From: an uncultured Prevotellaceae bacterium
Lineage (GTDB): Bacteria; Bacteroidota; Bacteroidia; Bacteroidales; Bacteroidaceae
Length of the DNA: 23,854 nucleotides
Direction: 5' to 3'
Assembly (NCBI GenBank): GCA_937891085.1
Contig: CALAEY010000052.1
Coordinates: 1 to 23,854, forward strand
This document shows, one piece after another, positions 7,641 to 14,217 of this stretch. Every line of letters starts with the position of its first letter. The stretch's first letter is position 1. Under the pieces are notes generated by a model. That model was not told where the DNA came from and made no database searches. It saw only the letters and a program-made list of their open reading frames with translations. Made by a program: the position numbers and the translations under genes.

Positions 7641-7648
7641 TTAGCATT

Positions 7649-8398
7649 ATGAAACTGAAAAACTTTCTTCTTGCAGCAGCTGCCTGCATGTCGGTAGGCA
7701 TGGCACAGGCGCAGCAGACTTTTCCGACAGAGACCTTTAAGACCAAGAGTGGAAAAGACGTAGTGATCACCCTCATCAAGCATGCTTCTATCATAGTGAG
7801 CTATGAGGACTTCCGCATCGCCATAGACTGCACACAGCGTTTCGGCGATATGACGGTGGACTACTCCGCCATGCCCAAGGCAGACGTTATCCTCGTGACT
7901 CATGAGCACGGCGACCACTTCGACAAGAACGCCATCGCCCAGCTGGAGAATGAGCACACGGTGCTTATCCTCAACGGCACAGCCCAGCGCCAGCTGGAGC
8001 GTGGAGACATCATCCAGAACTTCCAGAGCCGCCACCTGCGTGGTGACATCCTGCTGGAGAGCGTGGCTGCCTACAACACCACGCCAGACCGTATGCGCTA
8101 CCACCCACAGGGCAACGGCAACGGCTATGTGCTGACCATCGACGGCCTGCGCATCTATGCCGCAGGTGACACGGAGGACGTTCCAGAGATGGCCGATCTG
8201 AAGGACATCGACGTAGCCTTCCTGCCCGTGAACCAGCCCTTCACCATGACCGTAGGCCAAGCCGTTCATGCCGCCCAGATGATCAAGCCCAAAGTGCTCA
8301 TCCCCTACCACTTCAGCCAGACCCCTATCGAGCAGCTGAAGCAGGCGCTTGATGCCGCCAACTCTGGTATCGACGTAAGGCTGCGTGAGATGCAGTAA
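7649..8398 (+). CDS. Secreted MBL-fold metal-dependent hydrolase
   Basis: A 249-residue metallo-beta-lactamase-fold enzyme with a signal peptide (about residues 1-21), so it should act in the periplasm. The metal motif HEHGDH is at 85-90 (HxHxDH). Further likely ligands are His152 or nearby, Asp174 in AAGDTED and His221 in IPYHFSQ. The compact single-domain arrangement resembles UlaG/YtnP-like MBL proteins rather than true beta-lactamases. The substrate is unknown; a lactone or phosphoester would fit. It has its own promoter and terminator. Confidence 0.9.
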   Translation: MKLKNFLLAAAACMSVGMAQAQQTFPTETFKTKSGKDVVITLIKHASIIVSYEDFRIAIDCTQRFGDMTVDYSAMPKADVILVTHEHGDHFDKNAIAQLENEHTVLILNGTAQRQLERGDIIQNFQSRHLRGDILLESVAAYNTTPDRMRYHPQGNGNGYVLTIDGLRIYAAGDTEDVPEMADLKDIDVAFLPVNQPFTMTVGQAVHAAQMIKPKVLIPYHFSQTPIEQLKQALDAANSGIDVRLREMQ

Positions 8399-8422
8399 GC
8401 AGTTACGTGAGGTATAAACACA

Positions 8423-8465
8423 AAGAGAGGGTATGACTATACTGACATACCCTCTCTTCTTTTTG
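8423..8465 (+). terminator. Terminator of the MBL hydrolase gene
   Basis: AAGAGAGGGTATG (8423-8435) pairs perfectly over 13 bp with CATACCCTCTCTT (8446-8458) around a 10-base loop, followed by CTTTTTG. It starts 25 bases after the stop codon. Confidence 0.92.
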
Positions 8466-8476
8466 CCGTGACAGAA

Positions 8477-8632
8477 TCAGCCTATGCCGCTGTCGCCACC
8501 TTCTGTGGAACCACCGCCCTCGGTTGTGCCACCGCCTTCGGTAGAGCCACCGCCTTGGGTGCTGCCACCCTCGGAAGAGCCACCTTCAGTTGTTGAGCCG
8601 AATAATCGACTTAATTTAGAATAAACAAACAT
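8477..8632 (-). CDS. Candidate microprotein with Ser/Thr-Glu-Gly-Gly repeats
   Basis: A possible 51-residue protein. The first 12 residues, MFVYSKLSRLFG, are mixed basic and hydrophobic. The remaining ~39 are an imperfect repeat of S/T-S/T-E/Q-G-G-(G) in about seven units, ending DSGIG. Synonymous codons differ between units, so this is not a recent perfect duplication. It is transcribed in the same direction as the aldose epimerase, whose terminator-like hairpin includes the A and T of this ATG. I do not recognise a family. The opposite strand is also open and reads as a Pro-rich 46-residue frame, so coding on this strand is a judgement based on the protein-like N-terminus. Confidence 0.4.
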   Translation of the reverse strand: MFVYSKLSRLFGSTTEGGSSEGGSTQGGGSTEGGGTTEGGGSTEGGDSGIG

Positions 8633-8672
8633 CCCCCCGCCAAGCAAATCATCAGGCTGCTGGCGGGGGGAT
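8631..8672 (-). terminator. GC-rich hairpin after the aldose epimerase gene
   Basis: ATCCCCCCGCCA and TGGCGGGGGGAT form a perfect 12-bp stem around an 18-base loop. It begins 16 bases past the epimerase stop at 8689, and on the minus strand is followed by TGTTTGTTTATTCT, a moderately T-rich tail. Terminator is the simplest reading. It also encloses the start codon of the microprotein candidate, so an attenuator or start-codon lock is possible. The plus-strand tail (TTTCTTTG) is weak too. Confidence 0.65.
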
Positions 8673-8688
8673 TTCTTTGTATCACTTT

Positions 8689-9543
8689 CTACCCTATCGT
8701 AATGGTATATCTGCTCATGAACGAGGCACCGGGCAAGAGGTGGTTCATCAGGGGCTTGTCCTTGAACTCTCCGCTGAAGCCACGGGGGTCGCCGATGCCG
8801 TACCAAGGCTCTATGCAGACGAAGGGGGCATGCTTGCCGTAGGGACTCCAGAAGGCACAGACGGGGGTCTGATAGTCCACCGTCACAGCGGGCTCGCCAT
8901 CGGTATCTACCAGCATGGCACGGTGGGTCTGACAGCGGTGAATCTTCACGGAGTCGTTGCGGAAGAAGTCCTCGGTGAGGTCTATGATGCCCATGTCGGC
9001 CTCCAGAGGCACCTCCTCCATGTCGTGGCTGCCATCGGCATAGCTCTTCAGGGTAGTCATAGGAGCCTCATTGTCGAGCTTGATGCGGCCCTCCAGCTTA
9101 CCGCCTGGCACATTGAAGGCAGGGTGTCCGCCTATCTGGAAGTGTATCTCGCGGCAGTCGGTGTTCTCCACGTGCCAGATGACCTGAATCTTGTTGCCCT
9201 CCAACTTATAGGAGATGGCGAGGTTGAAGTGGTAGGGATAGACCTTCAGGGTGGCATCCGACTCATGCAGGGCCAGGGTGACCTTCTGAGGGCCCTGGCT
9301 CACCACGGTGAAGAGGGAGTCGCGTGCAAAGCCATGACGGGATAGGTAATACTCCTTGCCGTCTACTCGGTAGGTATTGTCGTTCACGCTGCAGACAATG
9401 GGGAACAAGATGGGTGAATGGCGGCTCCACTCTGGGCCTGCCTGCCACATGTACTCCCGCCCATCAGCGTCTTTCACACTCTGGAGCTCGGCTCCCTTCT
9501 CAGCCACTCGTATGGTCAGCTGTTCGTTCTTCAGTTCTATCAT
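8689..9543 (-). CDS. Aldose 1-epimerase family protein, LacX-like
   Basis: A 284-residue cytoplasmic galactose-mutarotase-fold protein without signal peptide. It would interconvert alpha and beta anomers of a sugar or phosphosugar. Family features are the N-terminal MIELKNEQLTI strand, SRHSPILFPIV near 40-50, HGFARD near 70-75, GGHPAFN in the centre, and the C-terminal VCIEPWYGIGD block that normally supplies the catalytic glutamate. Length and these motifs match the LacX-like branch rather than GalM. It stands alone, divergent from an uncharacterised secreted protein, with no sugar operon around it, so the physiological sugar is unknown. Confidence 0.9.
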   Translation of the reverse strand: MIELKNEQLTIRVAEKGAELQSVKDADGREYMWQAGPEWSRHSPILFPIVCSVNDNTYRVDGKEYYLSRHGFARDSLFTVVSQGPQKVTLALHESDATLKVYPYHFNLAISYKLEGNKIQVIWHVENTDCREIHFQIGGHPAFNVPGGKLEGRIKLDNEAPMTTLKSYADGSHDMEEVPLEADMGIIDLTEDFFRNDSVKIHRCQTHRAMLVDTDGEPAVTVDYQTPVCAFWSPYGKHAPFVCIEPWYGIGDPRGFSGEFKDKPLMNHLLPGASFMSRYTITIG

Positions 9544-9568
9544 AGTCGGTAAAATATTGATCTACCAG

Positions 9569-9600
9569 CAAAGATACAATTATTTTTTCTACATTTGCAA
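9569..9600 (-). promoter_or_regulatory. Promoter of the aldose epimerase gene
   Basis: TATCTTTG (9569-9576) on the minus strand with TTGC (9597-9600) exactly 20 bases upstream. The -33 overlaps the last base of the divergent -7 box. Confidence 0.65.
9590..9597 (+). promoter_or_regulatory. -7 box of the uncharacterised secreted protein gene
   Basis: TACATTTG followed by C, a full -7 match, 19 bases before the ATG at 9617. No TTTG lies at the expected distance upstream. Confidence 0.5.
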
Positions 9601-9616
9601 CGGAATACTTAATTAT

Positions 9617-10261
9617 ATGGACATGAAAGAAATAGTGAGATACACATTGTCGATGTGGCTGCTGGTGACTGGGCTGATGGTATGCACCACTGCCAGCGGA
9701 CAGACGCGGAAGCAGAAGATACAGGCTGCCATAGAGCGACAGATGGCAGACTATCCGCAGTCGGAGTTGCAGGATCTGTACAAGTCGTTCTTCCAAGACC
9801 GCTTCGGACCGGGGCACATCATAGCCGATACTACCTCGGCAGGCAACTATCTGCGACAGGAGATGGCCACTGCCAAGCGCTTTGACGGTGCCTACTACGA
9901 GCCTACGGGCTTTGAGGGGAACCTGGTGCGGGTGAACCTGCGGGTGCTGCATGAGGGACTGATAGACTATGACACGTTCTTCTCTGCCTTCGTGCGCAGC
10001 GTGAACAGCATCAAGCCCTACACGGTGAAGAAGTGGAAAAAGGAGTGGCGCCAGATACGCCAAGTGATAGGCGACATGAAACTGGAAAGCCTCCCCCACT
10101 TCGCTGAGCAGGAGAGGCAGATAAATGACGTGCTGGCGAAAGGCCAGTATCAGATGGACCACAGCGACACCTATGGTGTGGTGTACGACCCTCACTACCG
10201 CATTGTAGAGCGGAAGATCTTCGAGCAGGAGCTGCTGCCCTTGATTGAGGGGCGGAAGTAA
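9617..10261 (+). CDS. Uncharacterised secreted protein
   Basis: A protein of 214 residues; I do not recognise a named domain. The frame stays open further upstream, but that part overlaps the divergent gene and both promoters, so the start is at 9617 or the second ATG at 9623. The first ~29 residues are a signal peptide ending near TASGQ, so the product is periplasmic or outer-membrane-associated. The mature part is rich in charged and aromatic residues. It contains DLYKSFFQDRFGPGHIIAD, and a Lys/Trp cluster around VKKWKKEWRQIRQ. No cysteine remains in the mature part and no obvious catalytic triad can be picked. It converges on the SDR gene with 12 bases between stops. Confidence 0.82.
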   Translation: MDMKEIVRYTLSMWLLVTGLMVCTTASGQTRKQKIQAAIERQMADYPQSELQDLYKSFFQDRFGPGHIIADTTSAGNYLRQEMATAKRFDGAYYEPTGFEGNLVRVNLRVLHEGLIDYDTFFSAFVRSVNSIKPYTVKKWKKEWRQIRQVIGDMKLESLPHFAEQERQINDVLAKGQYQMDHSDTYGVVYDPHYRIVERKIFEQELLPLIEGRK

Positions 10262-10273
10262 TCCTACAGCTTG

Positions 10274-11092
10274 TTAATCCAGTTCGATTTTTCCCTTCAT
10301 GGCCTTGGTGATGAGCTTGCCTGCAAGATTGGGAGCCAAGCGGGTGAGCTTATCCATGGCCTTGCAGTCCTTGCCTATCTTGATGCGTTTCTTGCCACGC
10401 TCCATGCCACGGACGATGACTTCTGCGGCATCCTCGGGCATGGTGAGCAGGAAGCCCTTGTACTGCTCTATCTGCTCACGTGTAAACTCTACCTTGGAAG
10501 CGCCAGAGTTCTTCTGGATGTTGGTGGCGATGGAGCCAGGGAACACCACTGACACTTGGCAGCGGGTATCGGCCAACTCGCACATCAGGCCTTCTGTCAT
10601 CAGCTTCACGGCTGCCTTGGAGGCTCCGTAGGTCACCTGTCCTGGCACGGGCAGGAAAGAGCCCATGCTGGCTACGTTCACCACGTGTGCCTCTGGGCGT
10701 GTGAGCAGGTATGGCAGGAATGTCTTGAGCACGTAGAGGGTGCCGTAGAAGTTGATGTTCATCACGCGCTCTATCTCTGCGTAGAGCGTATCTGCCAAGG
10801 TGCTGAACTTCTGTATGATGCCGGCATTGTTGATGAGTCCGTCAAGCTGTCCGAACTTACCTATCACTTCATCCTTCAGGCTCTCGATGAGGGCACGGTC
10901 TGTGATATTGGCCACCACAGGGGCTACCCTATCCTTCAGCTCACCAGCCTTCTCTACCGTGCCTTGCAGGGCGGTAGGATTGAGGTCGAGTGCCACTACA
11001 CGCGCACCTTTCCCGATCAGATTCAACACTAACTCGCGGCCCATGCCACCGCCTGCACCCGTCACCAGAATAACTTTGTCTTTTACCTTCAT
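10274..11092 (-). CDS. Short-chain dehydrogenase/reductase
   Basis: A 272-residue classical SDR, an NAD(P)-dependent oxidoreductase in the cytoplasm. The Rossmann motif TGAGGGMG is at 11-18, NNAG at 88-91, and the catalytic set is Ser142, Tyr155 and Lys159 (YGASK). Asp36 at the end of strand beta-2 (VVALDLN) favours NAD(H) over NADP(H). The C-terminal ~60 residues are Lys/Arg-rich (GMERGKKRIKIGKDCKAMDK). The substrate is unknown; this shape is common in lipid or steroid-like SDRs. It is a single gene with its own promoter. Confidence 0.93.
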   Translation of the reverse strand: MKVKDKVILVTGAGGGMGRELVLNLIGKGARVVALDLNPTALQGTVEKAGELKDRVAPVVANITDRALIESLKDEVIGKFGQLDGLINNAGIIQKFSTLADTLYAEIERVMNINFYGTLYVLKTFLPYLLTRPEAHVVNVASMGSFLPVPGQVTYGASKAAVKLMTEGLMCELADTRCQVSVVFPGSIATNIQKNSGASKVEFTREQIEQYKGFLLTMPEDAAEVIVRGMERGKKRIKIGKDCKAMDKLTRLAPNLAGKLITKAMKGKIELD

Positions 11093-11117
11093 AACTCTAT
11101 CAATTTTTTATTTTCTG

Positions 11118-11125
11118 CAAAGTTA
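11118..11125 (-). promoter_or_regulatory. -7 box of the SDR gene
   Basis: TAACTTTG on the minus strand, 25 bases before the ATG at 11092. An imperfect hairpin, ATTGGCCT-GAAA-AGGTCAAT (11136-11155), fills the spacer and -33 area and could be an operator. No clean TTTG is seen at the -33 distance. Confidence 0.5.
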
Positions 11126-11224
11126 GGGCAAATCTATTGGCCTGAAAAGGTCAATTTCAAAGCTAAATTCTATCTATTTCTGCTATTCGGGGGAAAAAAG
11201 CACTTTTTTAATGCAAGGTTTTCT

Positions 11225-11232
11225 TATTTTTG
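11225..11232 (+). promoter_or_regulatory. -7 box of the NigD-like gene
   Basis: TATTTTTG followed by C, 20 bases before the ATG at 11253. The region upstream is T-rich without a clear TTTG. Confidence 0.45.
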
Positions 11233-11252
11233 CGTTTATAGAGTAACAAAAC

Positions 11253-12017
11253 ATGGGAAATATGAAGACAAGGAATATTTGGATAGCTTTCTTCTGCCTG
11301 ATAGGGGCCTGCCTGATGCAGGGCTGCTCGGTGGAAGATGATGATATGGTAGACGAGATCAGCCAGAGATTCGGTAACTTGGATGCCGTAAGTATCAACG
11401 CACAGAGCGTGCAGGCGCTGGTGACCACGATGACGGCTGCTGACGGCACCTTCTACCTGCGTGAGAGCGAGAACCGACTGCTGCGGCCCGTGAACATGAA
11501 GGACTCTCCCTATGGCAACAAGGAGGTCAGGGCGGTAGTCATATATAAAGAGGTGGTGCAGTCGAGCAGCCAAAACCCAAAGATGGTGGATGTCTATGTG
11601 ACGTGGATAGAAGAGATATATACCATGAGTGCCAAAGATATAGCTGATAGAGTAGCTGGTCAGTATGACTATGACGCAGACTGGGAACCGGCTCTTACCG
11701 TACGCTCCATAGACATTGTGAACGACTGGGTGAACTCACTCACAGACGGATACCTGACGCTGCACTACCATGTAGACGGATACGACTTGAACGACATCTA
11801 TCTGCTCACAGGCCAGAACCCAGACGATCCCTATGAGATGACCTTGTATGGCATACCTGTGGTGAGCAACAGCAATACTATAATGCCATCGGATGGTCTG
11901 ATAGCCTACAAACTCGACAATCTGCCTCCCACTGGCGGCGAGGTGAAGATAGTGACGCTGCGCTGGTATTCACCCACGGGATGGAAAAAGGCACAATTCT
12001 ATTATCGAACGGAATGA
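11253..12017 (+). CDS. NigD-like lipoprotein
   Basis: A 254-residue lipoprotein of the NigD-like family, named after a gene near bacteriocin loci in Bacteroides and widespread in Bacteroidales with unknown biochemical role. The signal peptide ends at MQGC, placing the lipidated Cys at residue 23; translation could also start three codons later. An acidic EDDDMVDE follows the lipobox. Then comes an N-terminal beta (OB-like) part with LRPVNMK and VIYKEV, and a C-terminal beta-sandwich with LTLHYHVDGYD and VTLRWYSPTGWKKAQFYY, as in the family. No bacteriocin-like gene is adjacent. The sigma factor gene begins 89 bases downstream on the same strand, across a repeat array. Confidence 0.85.
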   Translation: MGNMKTRNIWIAFFCLIGACLMQGCSVEDDDMVDEISQRFGNLDAVSINAQSVQALVTTMTAADGTFYLRESENRLLRPVNMKDSPYGNKEVRAVVIYKEVVQSSSQNPKMVDVYVTWIEEIYTMSAKDIADRVAGQYDYDADWEPALTVRSIDIVNDWVNSLTDGYLTLHYHVDGYDLNDIYLLTGQNPDDPYEMTLYGIPVVSNSNTIMPSDGLIAYKLDNLPPTGGEVKIVTLRWYSPTGWKKAQFYYRTE

Positions 12018-12022
12018 TGACG

Positions 12023-12078
12023 ATTCACAATTGACAATTCGCAATTGACAATTCACAATTGACAATTCACAATTGACA
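12023..12078. repeat. Eight tandem heptamers, ATTCACA/ATTGACA alternating
   Basis: Eight contiguous 7-base units alternate ATTCACA and ATTGACA, forming four 14-bp repeats with one substitution (ATTCGCA in the third heptamer). The array sits between the NigD-like stop and the sigma factor start. Because adjacent units contain CAATTG, each copy can pair with a neighbour. It resembles short tandemly repeated sequences of other bacteria. Nothing suggests CRISPR: there are no spacers. Confidence 0.95.
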
Positions 12079-12106
12079 ACGGGGTTAGAGTATTATCTGG
12101 GGGCTG

Positions 12107-12673
12107 ATGAATCAGAAGAGCATAGCGGAAATAGAGCTGGTAAGACGGATGCAGGAGCATGACCCACGGGCCATGAGGCAGTATTATGACCTCATGGTGG
12201 GCTACCTTACGGCCGTATGCGCTCGCTACATCACCCAGGAGGAACAGCAGAAGGATGTGCTGCAGGAGAGCTTCATCAAGATCTTCGGTGCCATAGACCA
12301 GTTTGACTACAGGGGCGACGGATCGCTCCACGCCTGGTCCAGACGTGTGGTGGTGAACGAGGCACTCTCTGCCCTGCGACAAGACAAACAGCTCACCGCC
12401 TTCAGCTATACGGAGCAACTGCCTGATGTCCCTGAAGAAGACCCCGACTCTGACGATGTGCCTGCAGAAGTGATACAGCACTTCATCCGCGAACTGCCTG
12501 AGGGCTACCGCACGGTGTTCAACCTCTACGTGTTTGAGGATCACTCGCATCAGGAAATCGCAGAGATGCTGCACATCAAGGAGAGTTCTTCGGCCTCACA
12601 ACTGTCGAGGGCCAAGAGCATACTGGCAAAAAAGATAAATGAGTATAAAGCGCATAATAACGATAAGCAATGA
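12107..12673 (+). CDS. ECF-type RNA polymerase sigma factor
   Basis: A 188-residue sigma-70 family factor with only regions 2 and 4. Region 2 spans about 21-92, including VLQESFIKIFGAIDQFDY and the DNA-melting WSRRVVVNEALS stretch. Region 4 spans about 120-176, with LPEGYRTVFNLYVFEDHSHQEIAEML and SSSASQLSRAK as its helix-turn-helix. An acidic linker (EEDPDSDD) joins them. The stop overlaps the ATG of the next gene by 4 bases, so the two are translationally coupled, as sigma and anti-sigma genes usually are. No clear TAnnTTTG box is seen upstream; transcription may come from the NigD-like gene or from a promoter the factor itself recognises. Confidence 0.94.
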   Translation: MNQKSIAEIELVRRMQEHDPRAMRQYYDLMVGYLTAVCARYITQEEQQKDVLQESFIKIFGAIDQFDYRGDGSLHAWSRRVVVNEALSALRQDKQLTAFSYTEQLPDVPEEDPDSDDVPAEVIQHFIRELPEGYRTVFNLYVFEDHSHQEIAEMLHIKESSSASQLSRAKSILAKKINEYKAHNNDKQ

Positions 12674-14091
12674 CTGACAAGAACTGGAAGCAGAAACTGC
12701 AAGACAAGATGGCTCACTATGAGGAGCCTGCGCCCGATGGCCTATGGGAGAGCATCGAGCGTAATGTGCCTGCCGTGGTGCCTACGCACACGGACAGAGG
12801 GCATACGGTCTCCCTATGGTTTGGACGACTGGCAGGTGCTGCTGCAGCCATTGCCATCGCCTTGCTCATAGGTAAACTCTGGTGGAACCAGACCACGGAT
12901 GTCGCCCCCTCTCCCACGACATCTGGATCTTCATTCCAGGCGGATATCCCGAGTGAGCAGCCTGCTGTAAGCATCCTCGATGAGAAGACACCAGAAGTAC
13001 CCAGACAGAGGGCTGCCCGCCCTACGGATGTTCTGGCTGTAGCAAGAGATGTGGTTACAGCAGACGACGTGACCTATGCGGAGGACATTCCCTCTGAAGC
13101 AGAAAGCGATATCCCATCAGAAGAAACACCTGCTGAAACGGAAGCAGCGACGCAAGCTACAGACGAGGCCAAAGCCACAGAAGCCCCAGCACGTGCCACA
13201 GCCTCTAATGCCCTGCGCTCCAACACCTCCCTGTGGCCTGCCCTTGCCAGCAAGAAGGCAAAGCACGGACGGCTCACCGCCAGCCTCTATGCCAGCGGAG
13301 CGACTACAGACCGCGAGATACAGCGCAGCTACAACCTCCCCTATGGGAATGGCTACCTCAGCTATGCAGACTATGGCAGTTATGGCAATGCCCAGGCAGA
13401 CATCCAGTATGTTGCCTCTCCTGCGGGTGGCATATCCAATGAGTTCACAAGCCCTGACGCCGATTACCCAGGCATCAATCCATATAATAACAACGGCATT
13501 GCTGAAAACAGCGCAATGGTACGCTCCACATCGAACAGGGACTTCATCGAATCGTCATACGCCGACTACAAAAACGAGCTCAAGCACCACCAACCCCTCA
13601 GGGGAGGCATCAGCCTGCGCTACAAGCTCTCAGACAGACTGGCCATAGAGAGTGGCGTGACCTATACACGCATGGCCTCTGAAGCCACGGACGGAGGACC
13701 AGACAACTATTACCACACCACACAGACGCTGCACTATATAGGCATCCCCGTGAATGTGCTCTACACCTTCTGGAAACCCAAGGCCCTGGAGCTGTACGTG
13801 CTTGGCGGAGGCATGGGAGAGAAGAACGTGAAGGGGAAGCAGGAAACCACCTACACCGTCGGTGAGCAGGAGATAGTGCACCAAGACCACAGCTTCACGG
13901 AGAAGCGCCTGCAATGGTCGGTCAATGGCGGCGTGGGCATTCAGTACAACATGAACCAGGCCTTTGGCGTCTATGCAGAGCCCAGCGTGAGCTACTATTT
14001 CAACAATCACAGCTGGGTGAGCAACTACTATAAGGACAAGCCTCTGGAGATGCATCTGAAGGTAGGATTACGATATAGCTTTGACAGATAA
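12670..14091 (+). CDS. Anti-sigma-like / outer-membrane beta-barrel fusion
   Basis: A 473-residue protein with three parts. Residues 1-53 are cytoplasmic in character and look like the start of Bacteroidetes anti-sigma factors (NWKQKLQDKM, then APDGLWESIERN). Residues 54-72 are one hydrophobic helix. Residues 73-200 are a low-complexity Glu/Ala/Thr/Pro linker with DIPSE at 92-96, 139-143 and 147-151. Residues from about 200 to the end show alternating beta strands and finish RYSF-DR, as porin-like outer-membrane barrels do. The arrangement implies one chain from cytoplasm to outer membrane, with the linker crossing the periplasm. Position directly after and overlapping the sigma gene supports a regulatory role for the N-terminus. 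That role is inference; the beta-barrel assignment is by strand pattern only. Confidence 0.82.
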   Translation: MTDKNWKQKLQDKMAHYEEPAPDGLWESIERNVPAVVPTHTDRGHTVSLWFGRLAGAAAAIAIALLIGKLWWNQTTDVAPSPTTSGSSFQADIPSEQPAVSILDEKTPEVPRQRAARPTDVLAVARDVVTADDVTYAEDIPSEAESDIPSEETPAETEAATQATDEAKATEAPARATASNALRSNTSLWPALASKKAKHGRLTASLYASGATTDREIQRSYNLPYGNGYLSYADYGSYGNAQADIQYVASPAGGISNEFTSPDADYPGINPYNNNGIAENSAMVRSTSNRDFIESSYADYKNELKHHQPLRGGISLRYKLSDRLAIESGVTYTRMASEATDGGPDNYYHTTQTLHYIGIPVNVLYTFWKPKALELYVLGGGMGEKNVKGKQETTYTVGEQEIVHQDHSFTEKRLQWSVNGGVGIQYNMNQAFGVYAEPSVSYYFNNHSWVSNYYKDKPLEMHLKVGLRYSFDR

Positions 14092-14103
14092 TATTCAGCC
14101 TAA

Positions 14104-14217
14104 ATGAGAATGAATGAACCTAAAAATGAAAAAAAGTTGCCGATAATCTTTGGATTTATCAGTATTCTTACTATATTTGCATTGTCATACAAAAAAAGGT
14201 ATATTGTTAAACAATGA
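14104..14217 (+). CDS. Candidate 37-residue single-span membrane protein
   Basis: Twelve bases after the beta-barrel gene an ATG opens a 37-codon frame. It has a charged N-terminus (MRMNEPKNEKK), one hydrophobic span of about 17 residues (LPIIFGFISILTIFALS) and a basic tail (YKKRYIVKQ). That is the layout of a real small membrane protein, with positive residues on both sides of the span. Against it, the region is AT-rich, where such frames arise by chance, and a full-consensus promoter lies inside the frame. If real, it would be a third gene of the sigma operon. Confidence 0.35.
   Translation: MRMNEPKNEKKLPIIFGFISILTIFALSYKKRYIVKQ
14149..14179 (+). promoter_or_regulatory. Promoter in the 14.1-14.4 kb gap
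   Basis: TTTG (14149-14152), 19 bases, TATATTTG (14172-14179) followed by C: full match in both boxes. No ordinary gene follows on the plus strand before the terminator at 14336-14371, so it would make an RNA of about 185 bases. Confidence 0.6.

Noticed and set aside
8484..8624. Plus-strand 46-codon Pro-rich frame (PPPSVE repeats)
   Set aside because: It is the complement of the Ser/Thr-Glu-Gly-Gly repeat, has no promoter between the MBL terminator and its ATG, and a less protein-like start. It cannot be fully excluded, because both frames share wobble positions.
9377..9616. Upstream extension of the secreted protein frame
   Set aside because: It runs through the divergent epimerase gene and both promoters and would bury the signal peptide.
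12023..12078. CRISPR-like array
   Set aside because: The units are directly abutting heptamers without spacers, and no cas gene is nearby.
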